Shown here: positions 27,452 through 34,181 of the stretch, piece after piece
Layout: each line of letters begins with the position of its first letter
Numbering within the stretch: the first letter of the stretch is position 1
Assembly: GCF_001905095.1 (NCBI RefSeq)
Contig: NZ_LWLS01000068.1
Coordinates: 1 to 64,000, forward strand
Direction: 5' to 3'
From: Micromonospora sp. CB01531
GTDB lineage: Bacteria > Actinomycetota > Actinomycetes > Mycobacteriales > Micromonosporaceae
DNA: 64,000 bases
The notes under the pieces: generated by a model
Told to the model about the DNA's origin: nothing
Database searches by the model: none
Seen by the model: only the letters and a program-made list of their open reading frames with translations
Program-made: the position numbers and the translations under genes

Positions 27452-27505
27452 ACACACGACCAGGCCCCGGCCGCCTACGCAGAGGTGACCGGGGCTCGTC
27501 GTGTG
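27452..27505 (+). terminator. Strong hairpin terminator after the phosphotransferase
   Basis: CACACGAC pairs with GTCGTGTG, and inside it CCCCGG (27465-27470) pairs with CCGGGG (27489-27494). This gives a long bulged stem 18 bases after the stop. It closes the rightward gene group that starts at 20708. The remaining ~215 bases to the next gene show nothing clear. Confidence 0.7.
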
Positions 27506-27723
27506 CGAGCGCCGAGCCGGTGTTGCGGCGGCACCTGGGCCCGGCAGGTCGCAGAATGACAATTATTGATACACGGACGGCGTAGGCGGCTGAGGCGCCT
27601 CTGATCATGCCGGGCCAAATCATCAGTTTGAGGCGTCACGGGATATCGGCCATCAAAGGCACCTCGTGGTGCAACCCTCGCCAGGTCATGGCCTCGCGAG
27701 GCGGCCGATGACGTGCTCAGTGA

Positions 27724-28755
27724 CTAGAATATTGCCGCCTGTACATATGTTTGTGGTAACGAGTTCGCAGACGAATAGACCGGTGCAGCGGGCAGCGCCT
27801 TGTTGATGCCCCATTTCGGGGGGAAGAACAGACCAATGGGTGTCGGGGTCGGAGTGAACCGGGCCTTGATCCTGCTTCGCGCGCTTGCTAGCTCCGGAAC
27901 TGCTTCGCGGCAGTACTTGTCGGTTTCGCAGAACAGGCCCTGGCAGTCGACCGCGTGTAACGGTCGGCCGTACAAGCCGCGGAACGGTAACCCAAGCCGG
28001 TCCATTTCTTCGACCTGGTGCTCGAGCATCCACAGGATCACGTCGGCTGGAGAGTAGTCACCGAGGTCCGCGAAGCACTTCCGGATCCCACGCAGCGCGC
28101 CCGGGCCGGCCTGGGTGAACTCGTTCTCGCTGAAGTTCAGCAACGCTGAGTAGTTCAGGTCGATGGCGGTCTGGTACGACATGAAGTCGCCCATGAGCGG
28201 GTAGCCGTGAAGCAGGTCGTAGACTTGGCGCAGGCTGGTGGCGTCGAGGATACGATCGGCGAGGTCGTCGGCGAGGAACATGTGCCGCCACAGTTCGACG
28301 TGATTGAGGTGTTTGCGGCCTTGGCCGTAGGCGTCGGTGGCGCAGAGGATGAATGCGCCGGTATAGAGGCCGCCGTTGACGACGACGGCGCGGTCGAGTG
28401 CTGTGGTGAAACCGCCGTCGGCGAGGTCCTCGAGAGTGGGGTACCGGCCTAGGTGGTCGCGGACGGACCGCCACGTATCGATCTTGCTGAAGGTGCGGAA
28501 CGCAACGATCTGGAAGACACGATCTTGCGGGGTGCAATCCTCGTCGTGGTAGCACACGTCGCGGATCATGTATTGGCTGACGCGGTCGGCCGCGCGGTAG
28601 ACGTTGCAGAATTTGTAGGCGGCTAGGATCGGATCGTCCGTCCACGGCGGAGCGTCTCCGGCGACGCGTCGTTCGAACATGGCCTGGCGTTGGCTGGCCA
28701 TGTACCAGTACAGCTCGTACACGCCTTCTCGGGGCGTGGGTGGTCGCCGGGTCAT
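27724..28755 (-). CDS. 5-hmdU DNA kinase helical-domain family protein (aGPT-Pplase2-like), copy A
   Basis: 343 aa from ATG 28755 (a GTG sits one codon earlier). Family landmarks in order: ELYWYMASQRQAMFERR, WTDDPILAAYKFCNVYRAA, DRVSQYMIRDVCYHD, FRTFSKIDTWR, HLNHVELW, FMSYQTAIDLNYS, GIRKCFADLG, VDCQGLFCETDKYCRE and FFPPKWGINK. These match the helical domain of 5-hydroxymethyl-dU DNA kinases, earlier predicted as alpha-glutamyl/putrescinyl-thymine pyrophosphorylases in phage base-hypermodification clusters. Paralogue of the gene at 30261. Predicted to act on a modified pyrimidine in DNA or as a nucleotide. Downstream of the methyltransferase, 34 bases apart. Confidence 0.78.
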   Translation of the reverse strand: MTRRPPTPREGVYELYWYMASQRQAMFERRVAGDAPPWTDDPILAAYKFCNVYRAADRVSQYMIRDVCYHDEDCTPQDRVFQIVAFRTFSKIDTWRSVRDHLGRYPTLEDLADGGFTTALDRAVVVNGGLYTGAFILCATDAYGQGRKHLNHVELWRHMFLADDLADRILDATSLRQVYDLLHGYPLMGDFMSYQTAIDLNYSALLNFSENEFTQAGPGALRGIRKCFADLGDYSPADVILWMLEHQVEEMDRLGLPFRGLYGRPLHAVDCQGLFCETDKYCREAVPELASARSRIKARFTPTPTPIGLFFPPKWGINKALPAAPVYSSANSLPQTYVQAAIF

Positions 28756-28758
28756 CAC

Positions 28759-28778
28759 GTCAACTTAACGGTGTTGAC
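28759..28778. promoter_or_regulatory. Inverted repeat between the methyltransferase and kinase-family genes
   Basis: GTCAAC (28759-28764) and GTTGAC (28773-28778) are exact complements with an 8-base spacer, placed four bases upstream of the kinase-family start. It could be an operator or a weak intercistronic structure. Confidence 0.35.
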
Positions 28779-28789
28779 AAGCCCCCTGG

Positions 28790-29749
28790 TTACCGCTGCC
28801 GGTAGAACACTCCAGTGTTATGCAGATGGAAGTAGCGGGGGTCGTCCAGCAGGGGTAGCGCCGCGATGCGCTCACCGAGGGTGTAGCGGAACCGGTCGAC
28901 GCCGGTGAAGTGATCGAACACGATCGCACCGCCGATCAGGGTGCGTTCTTGGACGACTTCGATCGCGGCCCGCGCCGGGGTGTAGTTGTCGGTGTCAATG
29001 AAGGTGCAGACCAGGTCTTCGTCGGCCAGCCGGCGGGCGGTGGTCACGATGTCGCCGGGAACGATCTCGACGGCGCGGTCGGCTAGGTACCGGCGCACGG
29101 CGGTTAGGTCCGTGAAGACGCAGTCGGGGTGGTCGTACATGTCCAGTGGGCTGCGTCGCGCTGGGAAGCCGTCGAAGGTGTCGAAGCCGATGACCGGCCA
29201 ATCGACGCCGAGGCGCTCGATGATGCGGGACAGGAACATGGTGGTGCCGCCTTTGAACATGCCGAACTCGGCGACCACACCGCACAGGCCGATGCGGGCG
29301 GCGTTGGTGAGACATTGGTGCAGGTGGGGCAGGGTGTTCGGGTAGCCATTGGCGAGTGACGGCACGAGCAGCCCGGCGAGTTCCTGACGGTAGCCCGAGT
29401 CGCGGTAGGCAAGGTGACCGTAGCCAGCGACGATGACCTTCGGAGTGCCGTTCAGATACGGGAGAGCGGCGCTGAGCAGGTGCTCCTTGTTTTCGTCGTC
29501 GGCGACAGCAACCACTTCGACGGGATCGCGGCGCAATTGCTGCAGCGACCGGACCGGGACCCGCAGCGGCAGGGCTGCGGGTTGGTCGGTGTAGATGCCG
29601 CGGAGGCAGGCGTCGAGCCCGATGCCGGCGAGTCGCGCGGTGAGTCGCAGTGCGGTGGGGGTCGCGCCGAGGATCGCGACCTTGGTGGCGCCGCCGAGCA
29701 TCTCGGCTTCGAGATCCTCTGCGAGCTTGACAAAATCGTTGTCCTGCAT
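28790..29749 (-). CDS. TylF/MycF-like SAM methyltransferase with N-terminal Rossmann-like domain (319 aa)
   Basis: ATG 29749 is chosen because AAAGGAG lies 4-10 bases upstream; a longer open frame begins at 29797. Residues ~20-115 form a nucleotide-binding-like domain (KVAILGATPTALRLTARLAG). The C-terminal part is a TylF-type class I methyltransferase: VVAEFGMFKGGTTMFLSRI (motif I), VIGFDTFDGFP, LVCTFIDTDNYTPARAAIE and GGAIVFDHFTG. TylF relatives O-methylate sugars in antibiotics using SAM and metal. Here the gene sits between two base-modification kinase paralogues, so a hydroxylated or glycosylated pyrimidine is a possible substrate (inference). Confidence 0.75.
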   Translation of the reverse strand: MQDNDFVKLAEDLEAEMLGGATKVAILGATPTALRLTARLAGIGLDACLRGIYTDQPAALPLRVPVRSLQQLRRDPVEVVAVADDENKEHLLSAALPYLNGTPKVIVAGYGHLAYRDSGYRQELAGLLVPSLANGYPNTLPHLHQCLTNAARIGLCGVVAEFGMFKGGTTMFLSRIIERLGVDWPVIGFDTFDGFPARRSPLDMYDHPDCVFTDLTAVRRYLADRAVEIVPGDIVTTARRLADEDLVCTFIDTDNYTPARAAIEVVQERTLIGGAIVFDHFTGVDRFRYTLGERIAALPLLDDPRYFHLHNTGVFYRQR

Positions 29750-29913
29750 GGCGGCTCCTTTGACCAAGTGCATGAGTGGAAGGCTGTAAGCGCCCACTAT
29801 GACGCCCAGTCGCCCACACGGCCCGGCGGCTTGTGTCGGCGGGCAATCCGCGGAGCCGGTGCCAAAGGTCGCCGAGGACAGGCGTAGGCCGGGCCGACCG
29901 AAGCCGGTCTTGC

Positions 29914-30231
29914 CTAGCTCGGCTGGGCCCGCTGCCTGCCGCGGTGGCGTACCGCCGGTAGCTCATCGGAGTCCGGCGCCGCCCGGGTCAGATCTCCAAC
30001 CTTGAGTTGGCCGAGGTACCGACGAGCGATTTTTGCCACCGTGGGGCCACTCAGGCTCGCGTTCGCAACGAGCGCCGACAACATCTGCGCGCGGCTGATC
30101 GGAATCCCCTCATCCGCAGCCAGCCGGACCAGGATGTCGAGATGGGCGTCGACCTCGGCCGGCCATTGGATCGAGGTCGTGCGGCGTTGCGAATCCTTTA
30201 GCAGACCCACGCGCCACCCGCCCTCTATCAT
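29914..30231 (-). CDS. Small DNA-binding protein, ribbon-helix-helix-like (105 aa)
   Basis: ATG at 30231, divergent from copy B of the kinase family. A basic strand RRTTSIQWPAEVDAHLDILV is followed by helices DEGIPISRAQMLSALVANAS, as in RHH/MetJ-Arc-type repressors, and then a basic KIARRYLGQLK segment. The palindromic repeats in the 29-base gap upstream would be its natural operator, giving autoregulation and control of both divergent units. The fold assignment rests on pattern only. Confidence 0.55.
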   Translation of the reverse strand: MIEGGWRVGLLKDSQRRTTSIQWPAEVDAHLDILVRLAADEGIPISRAQMLSALVANASLSGPTVAKIARRYLGQLKVGDLTRAAPDSDELPAVRHRGRQRAQPS

Positions 30232-30260
30232 TAGTTACGTAGCTACTATATAGTAGGGAC
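30232..30260. promoter_or_regulatory. Divergent operator with a perfect 14-bp palindrome
   Basis: CTACTATATAGTAG (30243-30256) is a perfect palindrome. The adjoining TAGTTACGTAGCTA (30233-30246) is palindromic with one mismatch, so two overlapping dyads fill the gap. It is strikingly AT-rich for this genome and lies between the putative RHH regulator and copy B of the kinase family; the latter's ATG is at 30261, so its mRNA would be leaderless or nearly so. Confidence 0.65.
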
Positions 30261-31307
30261 ATGTCAGGGGCTGTACTCGATCATGCGGTGCGCAGCTCAA
30301 CGGCCTGCCGTGAGGCAATCACGGTTGCGGGCCGACGCCTGGCGCCAACTCCGGTCTTCGACACCTACTGGCGGTTTGCGGAGGCCCGGCAACGGATCTA
30401 CCTCGACCGTCTGCACGAGGTGCCTCACCCCTGGACGAACGACCCGATCCTTGCCCAGTACCGATTCACCAACTGCTACCGCGCCGCGGACCGGGTCAGC
30501 CAACACCTGATTCGCGACGTCATATATAGCGGCGACCAGGCCTGGGACGAGGTCTTCTTCCGGACCGTGTTGTTCAAGCTGTTCAATCGCTCGTCAACTT
30601 GGCGGCGGCTGCATAGGACAGTAGGCATACCCACCTGGCGCGGGTACCGGTTCGAGGTCCTAGAGCGCGCGTTGAGTGAGGCTCTCACGGCCGGAGAGCG
30701 GCTCTACTCCGCCGCGTACGTGATCCCGCCGCCGCATCTTGGCGAGGCGCGTAAGCACCGCAACCACCTCCGCCTGATTGAGGTGATGATGGCAGCATCG
30801 GCGCCGGCTCGGATCGCGGATGCCCGGAGCCTGGGCGAAGTGTTCGAGATCTTGCGGTCATTCCCCGCGTTCGGGAACTTTCTGGCCTACCAGTTCGCGA
30901 TCGACCTCAACTACGGGACTGCACTTGACTTCGAAGAGATGGAGTTCGTGGTTCCCGGGCCAGGTGCCCGCGACGGTATCCGCAAGTGTTTCGGTGTGGC
31001 CGCTGACGGCATCGAAGCCGACATCATTCGCTACGTCGCCGACACGCAGGAACAGCACTTCGCGCGGCTGGGACTGTCTTTCTCGACCTTGGGTGGCCGG
31101 CGCCTCCAGTTAATCGACTGCCAAAACCTCTTCTGCGAGGTCGACAAGTACGCCCGCATCGCACACCCGGGCATCGCCGGCATCAGCGGCCGGACCAACA
31201 TCAAGCAGAACTACCGCCAGGACACCGAACCACTGACCGCCTGGTTCCCGCCAAAGTGGGGAATCAACGAGCACATGGCGACTGCGGCCGCCCCGCTCAC
31301 GGCATGA
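30261..31307 (+). CDS. 5-hmdU DNA kinase helical-domain family protein (aGPT-Pplase2-like), copy B
   Basis: 348 aa, paralogous to the protein at 27724 throughout: FDTYWRFAEARQRIYLDRL, WTNDPILAQYRFTNCYRAA, DRVSQHLIRDVIYSGD, FKLFNRSSTWRRL, KHRNHLRLIE, FLAYQFAIDLNYG, EEMEFVVPGPGARDGIRKCF, IDCQNLFCEVDKYAR and FPPKWGINE. All of the conserved Trp, Arg, Asp and Cys positions of copy A are kept, so both are probably functional and have separate targets or form a heteromer. No classical P-loop is visible in either copy. Followed 44 bases later by a small gene. Confidence 0.8.
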   Translation: MSGAVLDHAVRSSTACREAITVAGRRLAPTPVFDTYWRFAEARQRIYLDRLHEVPHPWTNDPILAQYRFTNCYRAADRVSQHLIRDVIYSGDQAWDEVFFRTVLFKLFNRSSTWRRLHRTVGIPTWRGYRFEVLERALSEALTAGERLYSAAYVIPPPHLGEARKHRNHLRLIEVMMAASAPARIADARSLGEVFEILRSFPAFGNFLAYQFAIDLNYGTALDFEEMEFVVPGPGARDGIRKCFGVAADGIEADIIRYVADTQEQHFARLGLSFSTLGGRRLQLIDCQNLFCEVDKYARIAHPGIAGISGRTNIKQNYRQDTEPLTAWFPPKWGINEHMATAAAPLTA

Positions 31308-31351
31308 TCACACCTTCACCCGCACACAGGACCCGCCCACGCGAGGAGAGC

Positions 31352-31615
31352 ATGATGTCCCCAGACCTGCAGGTCGGCGCCGACGTGGCGTACGCCGACG
31401 CCGTAACCGTCCTGGCCGCCGCGCTGGACCGGCTCGGAGCCCGTATCCACCGCGACCTGCACGTCGAGAGCAGCCACATCGACGTCAGCGCCGACCTGCG
31501 GTTGGCCAGCACGCTGACCGGGTTCTCGGCCTATGCGGATGAGTGCCTCGCCGTGTTGGACGACCCCGCCGTCACCAGCGCCCTCGCCGCTGCTCGCGCC
31601 AGTCACATGCGGTAA
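31352..31615 (+). CDS. Small hypothetical protein (87 aa)
   Basis: ATG behind GAGGAGAG. Acidic, helical (ADAVTVLAAALDRLGARIHR) with SSHIDVSADLRLASTLTGFS in the middle. Likely cotranscribed with copy B of the kinase family. It converges on the thymidylate-synthase-like gene with only 12 bases between stops. Not recognised; possibly an accessory subunit. Confidence 0.5.
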   Translation: MMSPDLQVGADVAYADAVTVLAAALDRLGARIHRDLHVESSHIDVSADLRLASTLTGFSAYADECLAVLDDPAVTSALAAARASHMR

Positions 31616-31627
31616 CCACACTTGCCG

Positions 31628-32410
31628 TCAGAGCTCCAGCGCATTGTTGGCGAAGCGAGCCAGCAAGCTGCGCACCGGCATGATCGGGGGCTCCAGATGC
31701 GCGAGTCCCGCTACCACGGTCAGGTGGCCGACCTGCAGGTCGGTCTGTCCTGCGACGTGGGCAAGTAGCCGACCGAGCCCCAGATAGTTGCCGTAGCCGC
31801 GCTGGACCATGTACTGACTGCGATACGTCGCCAGCAGGTGTACGTGGCCTTCCGCGTCCAGCTGAAACGAACAGTGGCTCAAGCACGGGAAAGCCATCGC
31901 GTTGTTGTCGCGGCCCGGGACGTAGACCGGCACGTTCGTGGTCATGTCGTCGGGAAGAGCCAGAGTGGCCTCGTAGCGCGCATGCTTGGGATTGCCGCCA
32001 TCTCGTTCGATGCCGACCCGCGTGATGACGGCGCCGATTTGGTCGAACGGCTCCTTACCGGTCGGGTATTGGACCAATCGACCGAAGTAGGTGCCGCGGC
32101 TGTTCTGGGAGTAACGCTTTCGCAGAAATGGGTACATCCGCACGTACCGGGCCACGAGTTCCGCGTGGTCGCGGCTCGACTCGGCGATCGCGACGGGAAA
32201 AATTGTGTTGGCGACCGTGTCCACGCTTTGAAGATCTTGGGCTGCTAGCAGTTTGTCCATGGCCGCCCGTACTGCAGGCGTCTCGGCCACCGGGTCGGCG
32301 ATCCGGACCACGGTGTGGACCGCCTTCCGTTTCGGCTCGTGGTCGAGGCTGGCTGCGGCCGCCAGCCACGCCGTGGACACGTTGGACGCCTCTAGGCTAA
32401 TCATGCTCAC
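31628..32410 (-). CDS. Divergent thymidylate-synthase-fold pyrimidine (hydroxy)methylase (260 aa)
   Basis: GTG 32410 overlaps the ImmA/IrrE stop (GTGA). Aligns along the ThyA core: RGTYFGRLVQYP, then PFDQIGAVITRV (like DQISWVIDQL), the active-site strand MAFPCLSHCSFQLD with Cys176, ATYRS at 194-198 (phosphate-binding Arg-Ser), GYGNYLGLGRLLAHVAGQT with Asn208, and VAGLAHLE. Cys, RS and the substrate-selecting Asn are kept; Asn suggests a uracil rather than a cytosine base. Two residues of canonical ThyA change: the Asp after RS-x is Tyr200, and HLY becomes HLE. Such changes fit a (hydroxy)methylase with altered substrate or folate chemistry. No separate folate gene nearby. Confidence 0.75.
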   Translation of the reverse strand: MSMISLEASNVSTAWLAAAASLDHEPKRKAVHTVVRIADPVAETPAVRAAMDKLLAAQDLQSVDTVANTIFPVAIAESSRDHAELVARYVRMYPFLRKRYSQNSRGTYFGRLVQYPTGKEPFDQIGAVITRVGIERDGGNPKHARYEATLALPDDMTTNVPVYVPGRDNNAMAFPCLSHCSFQLDAEGHVHLLATYRSQYMVQRGYGNYLGLGRLLAHVAGQTDLQVGHLTVVAGLAHLEPPIMPVRSLLARFANNALEL

Positions 32411-33354
32411 CGTCGCGCTCCGCTCATCGGCCCAATAAGGATCTGAGCCCGCGCGCTGGCAATGAGCCCGCGGTGGTCGTCGGGCGTGGGCATGAGAGTG
32501 ACAGACCAGGTCTCCTTCCGATCTCGCGACGTGACGGTCAGCATCGACTCGCTGTCGATGTATCCGGTGACGTCGAATTCGACGCCCTCGCCGGGGGCGA
32601 CGGCGTGTGGATCGGCGAGCATGGTCACCCCGTCGGGGCCGGTGAACTCAGGGTCGTCGCCCAGCCAGGGAGCGCGCACGATGAGGCGGTCGCCCTGCTC
32701 CACCGGCAGATAACTACCTTCGGTCAGACCAGTCAGGTCCCAGACACGGGCGGGGGGCTGGCCGTCTTGGCAGCTGAGGAGGGCGCGCAGTCGCGCAGGC
32801 TGAACTGCGGCCCAGCCCCTCGCGGCATCCGGGGTCACCATCCTGAGATGCTGGACGTGCCGCAACGTCCCGCGATACGACGTCGCCAGGTGCAGCGACA
32901 GCTGGTAGACATCCATCGCCTCGCGTGGAACATCCAACCCTAGCCGGATCAAGGTTGCTTTGACCGCCCGGATTGGCATCAGGAACCAAGCCGCGAACGC
33001 CTCCGCCTGCTTCTCCTCGTCCGGCCACTGCTGCGGTGCTGTCCCGCTGAGCGGATCGAGGCACTCGGCCAGGCACCGTCCATGCCCCAGCTCCGCGTGA
33101 CCGAGCTCGTGTGCAGCGGTGTGCCGAATCGTTGCCTCACCCATGGTGCTGTTCAGGAAGATGCCACCGTGTCGGTTCGGCCCTGCCGGAAAGTACATGC
33201 CGAACAGATTCGGCATTTCCTGTCCTGCGACCATGAGGCCACAGCGCCGTAGAGCCGCGAACACGTCAACGTAGCGGTCATCGGGCAGATCGAGGCGGCG
33301 GCGCAGATTGGCTGCGGCGATGCCTGCGACTCGGTGGGCCGTCAGCCAGTTCAC
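32407..33354 (-). CDS. ImmA/IrrE-family metallopeptidase with extra C-terminal domain (315 aa)
   Basis: GTG overlapping the XRE gene stop. Residues ~75-90 contain HTAAHELGHAELGH (HExxH zinc site), and EKQAEAFAAWFLMP supplies the third ligand region. This is the ImmA/IrrE core that cleaves XRE repressors in ICEs and phages. A ~120-residue beta-rich C-terminal extension (LTEGSYLPVEQGDRLIVRAP, GEGVEFDVTGYI) is not part of the usual core and may be a sensor or inhibitor-like domain. Paired with the adjacent XRE gene, so proteolytic relief of repression is likely. Confidence 0.82.
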   Translation of the reverse strand: MNWLTAHRVAGIAAANLRRRLDLPDDRYVDVFAALRRCGLMVAGQEMPNLFGMYFPAGPNRHGGIFLNSTMGEATIRHTAAHELGHAELGHGRCLAECLDPLSGTAPQQWPDEEKQAEAFAAWFLMPIRAVKATLIRLGLDVPREAMDVYQLSLHLATSYRGTLRHVQHLRMVTPDAARGWAAVQPARLRALLSCQDGQPPARVWDLTGLTEGSYLPVEQGDRLIVRAPWLGDDPEFTGPDGVTMLADPHAVAPGEGVEFDVTGYIDSESMLTVTSRDRKETWSVTLMPTPDDHRGLIASARAQILIGPMSGARR

Positions 33355-33776
33355 GATGACGCTCCTCGGCGGTCCGGTGCCGAATGGTCATCCTCTCCGT
33401 CGGCCTCGGTGTCCGCCTGGTAGGCCAACTCCAGGAACTGGGCGAACTTCATCACCTGGTTGAGGTCCTCTGGCTTCAGGTTGGTCAGTCGGCGAGGCAG
33501 TCCAGCCATGGCGTGCTCGGCGGGGATGGCGCCGAGGTCCTCATCCAGGAAGTAACTGACCGGATACCGGTACAGCCGGGCCAGCTTCTTGAGCTCCAGA
33601 CTGTCGACCCTCCGGGCGCCCCGCTCGATCTCGCTGATCGCGGACCGCGGAATGCCCGTCCGCTCAGATACCCACTGCTGAGAAAAGTTGAGGTACTCGC
33701 GGACCTGCCTCAGCCGCTCGCAAAGAAGGGATGACTCGCTGGCGCGAGCGGACGCGGCTTCTGGTGTCGTCGTCAT
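33351..33776 (-). CDS. XRE helix-turn-helix regulator (141 aa)
   Basis: Overlaps ACP upstream (ATGA) and ImmA/IrrE downstream (GTGA). HTH residues ~22-75: LRQVREYLNFSQQWVSERTG, IPRSAISEIERGARRVDSLE, LKKLARLYRYPVSYFLDED. A short C-terminal helix (LNQVMKFAQFLELAYQ) could hold the ImmA cleavage site. Probably represses its own operon and the divergent MazG gene until cleaved. Confidence 0.85.
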   Translation of the reverse strand: MTTTPEAASARASESSLLCERLRQVREYLNFSQQWVSERTGIPRSAISEIERGARRVDSLELKKLARLYRYPVSYFLDEDLGAIPAEHAMAGLPRRLTNLKPEDLNQVMKFAQFLELAYQADTEADGEDDHSAPDRRGASS

Positions 33777-34063
33777 GATGGGCTCCTGTCGCTGGTGGTG
33801 CAGGCGGCTCGAACAACTTCCGCGAAGGCTCGAACCGAGCGCATCGAACGAGCTGAGTCCACATCAGCCGGAACCTCAACGTCGAAGTCCTGCTCGACCC
33901 TGGTCAAAATCTCGACGATACGCAAGGAGTCAATCGGCAGCTCCCAGCCGCCCTCCTCCAGCTCATCGCGTACATCCGCCTCGGACATGCCACACTCGTC
34001 GGCGAGGAGGCGGACGACCACGTCGACGATCTCGGCCACCGTGGGACTGGCCACGCGCTGCAT
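33773..34063 (-). CDS. Acyl/peptidyl carrier protein (96 aa)
   Basis: ATG at 34063, first gene of the operon. Four-helix ACP pattern: VAEIVDVVVRLLADECGM, ELEEGGWELPIDSLRIVEIL with the phosphopantetheine Ser46 in DSL, then FDVEVPADVDSARSMRSVRA. A carrier protein at the head of an operon with a thymidylate-synthase-like enzyme is unusual; it may carry an amino acid or acyl group for transfer to a modified base. No adenylation or ligase gene is seen nearby. Confidence 0.85.
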   Translation of the reverse strand: MQRVASPTVAEIVDVVVRLLADECGMSEADVRDELEEGGWELPIDSLRIVEILTRVEQDFDVEVPADVDSARSMRSVRAFAEVVRAACTTSDRSPS

Positions 34064-34107
34064 GAACTCGCCTCGACTCTGTTGTCGGGAAATTCGTCGT
34101 GCTGCTG

Positions 34108-34137
34108 GACTCTACGACAATCCATGTGGGATAGTCA
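34108..34137 (-). promoter_or_regulatory. Sigma-70-type promoter for the ACP operon
   Basis: On the minus strand TTGACT (34137-34132) and TAGAGT (34113-34108) are 18 bases apart, about 45 bases upstream of the ACP start. The divergent MazG gene begins 45-50 bases to the other side, so one regulator could act on both. Confidence 0.55.
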
Positions 34138-34181
34138 ATCAGGGTGTGGTGAAAGCGGTCATCGACAGGATGGAGTACTAG

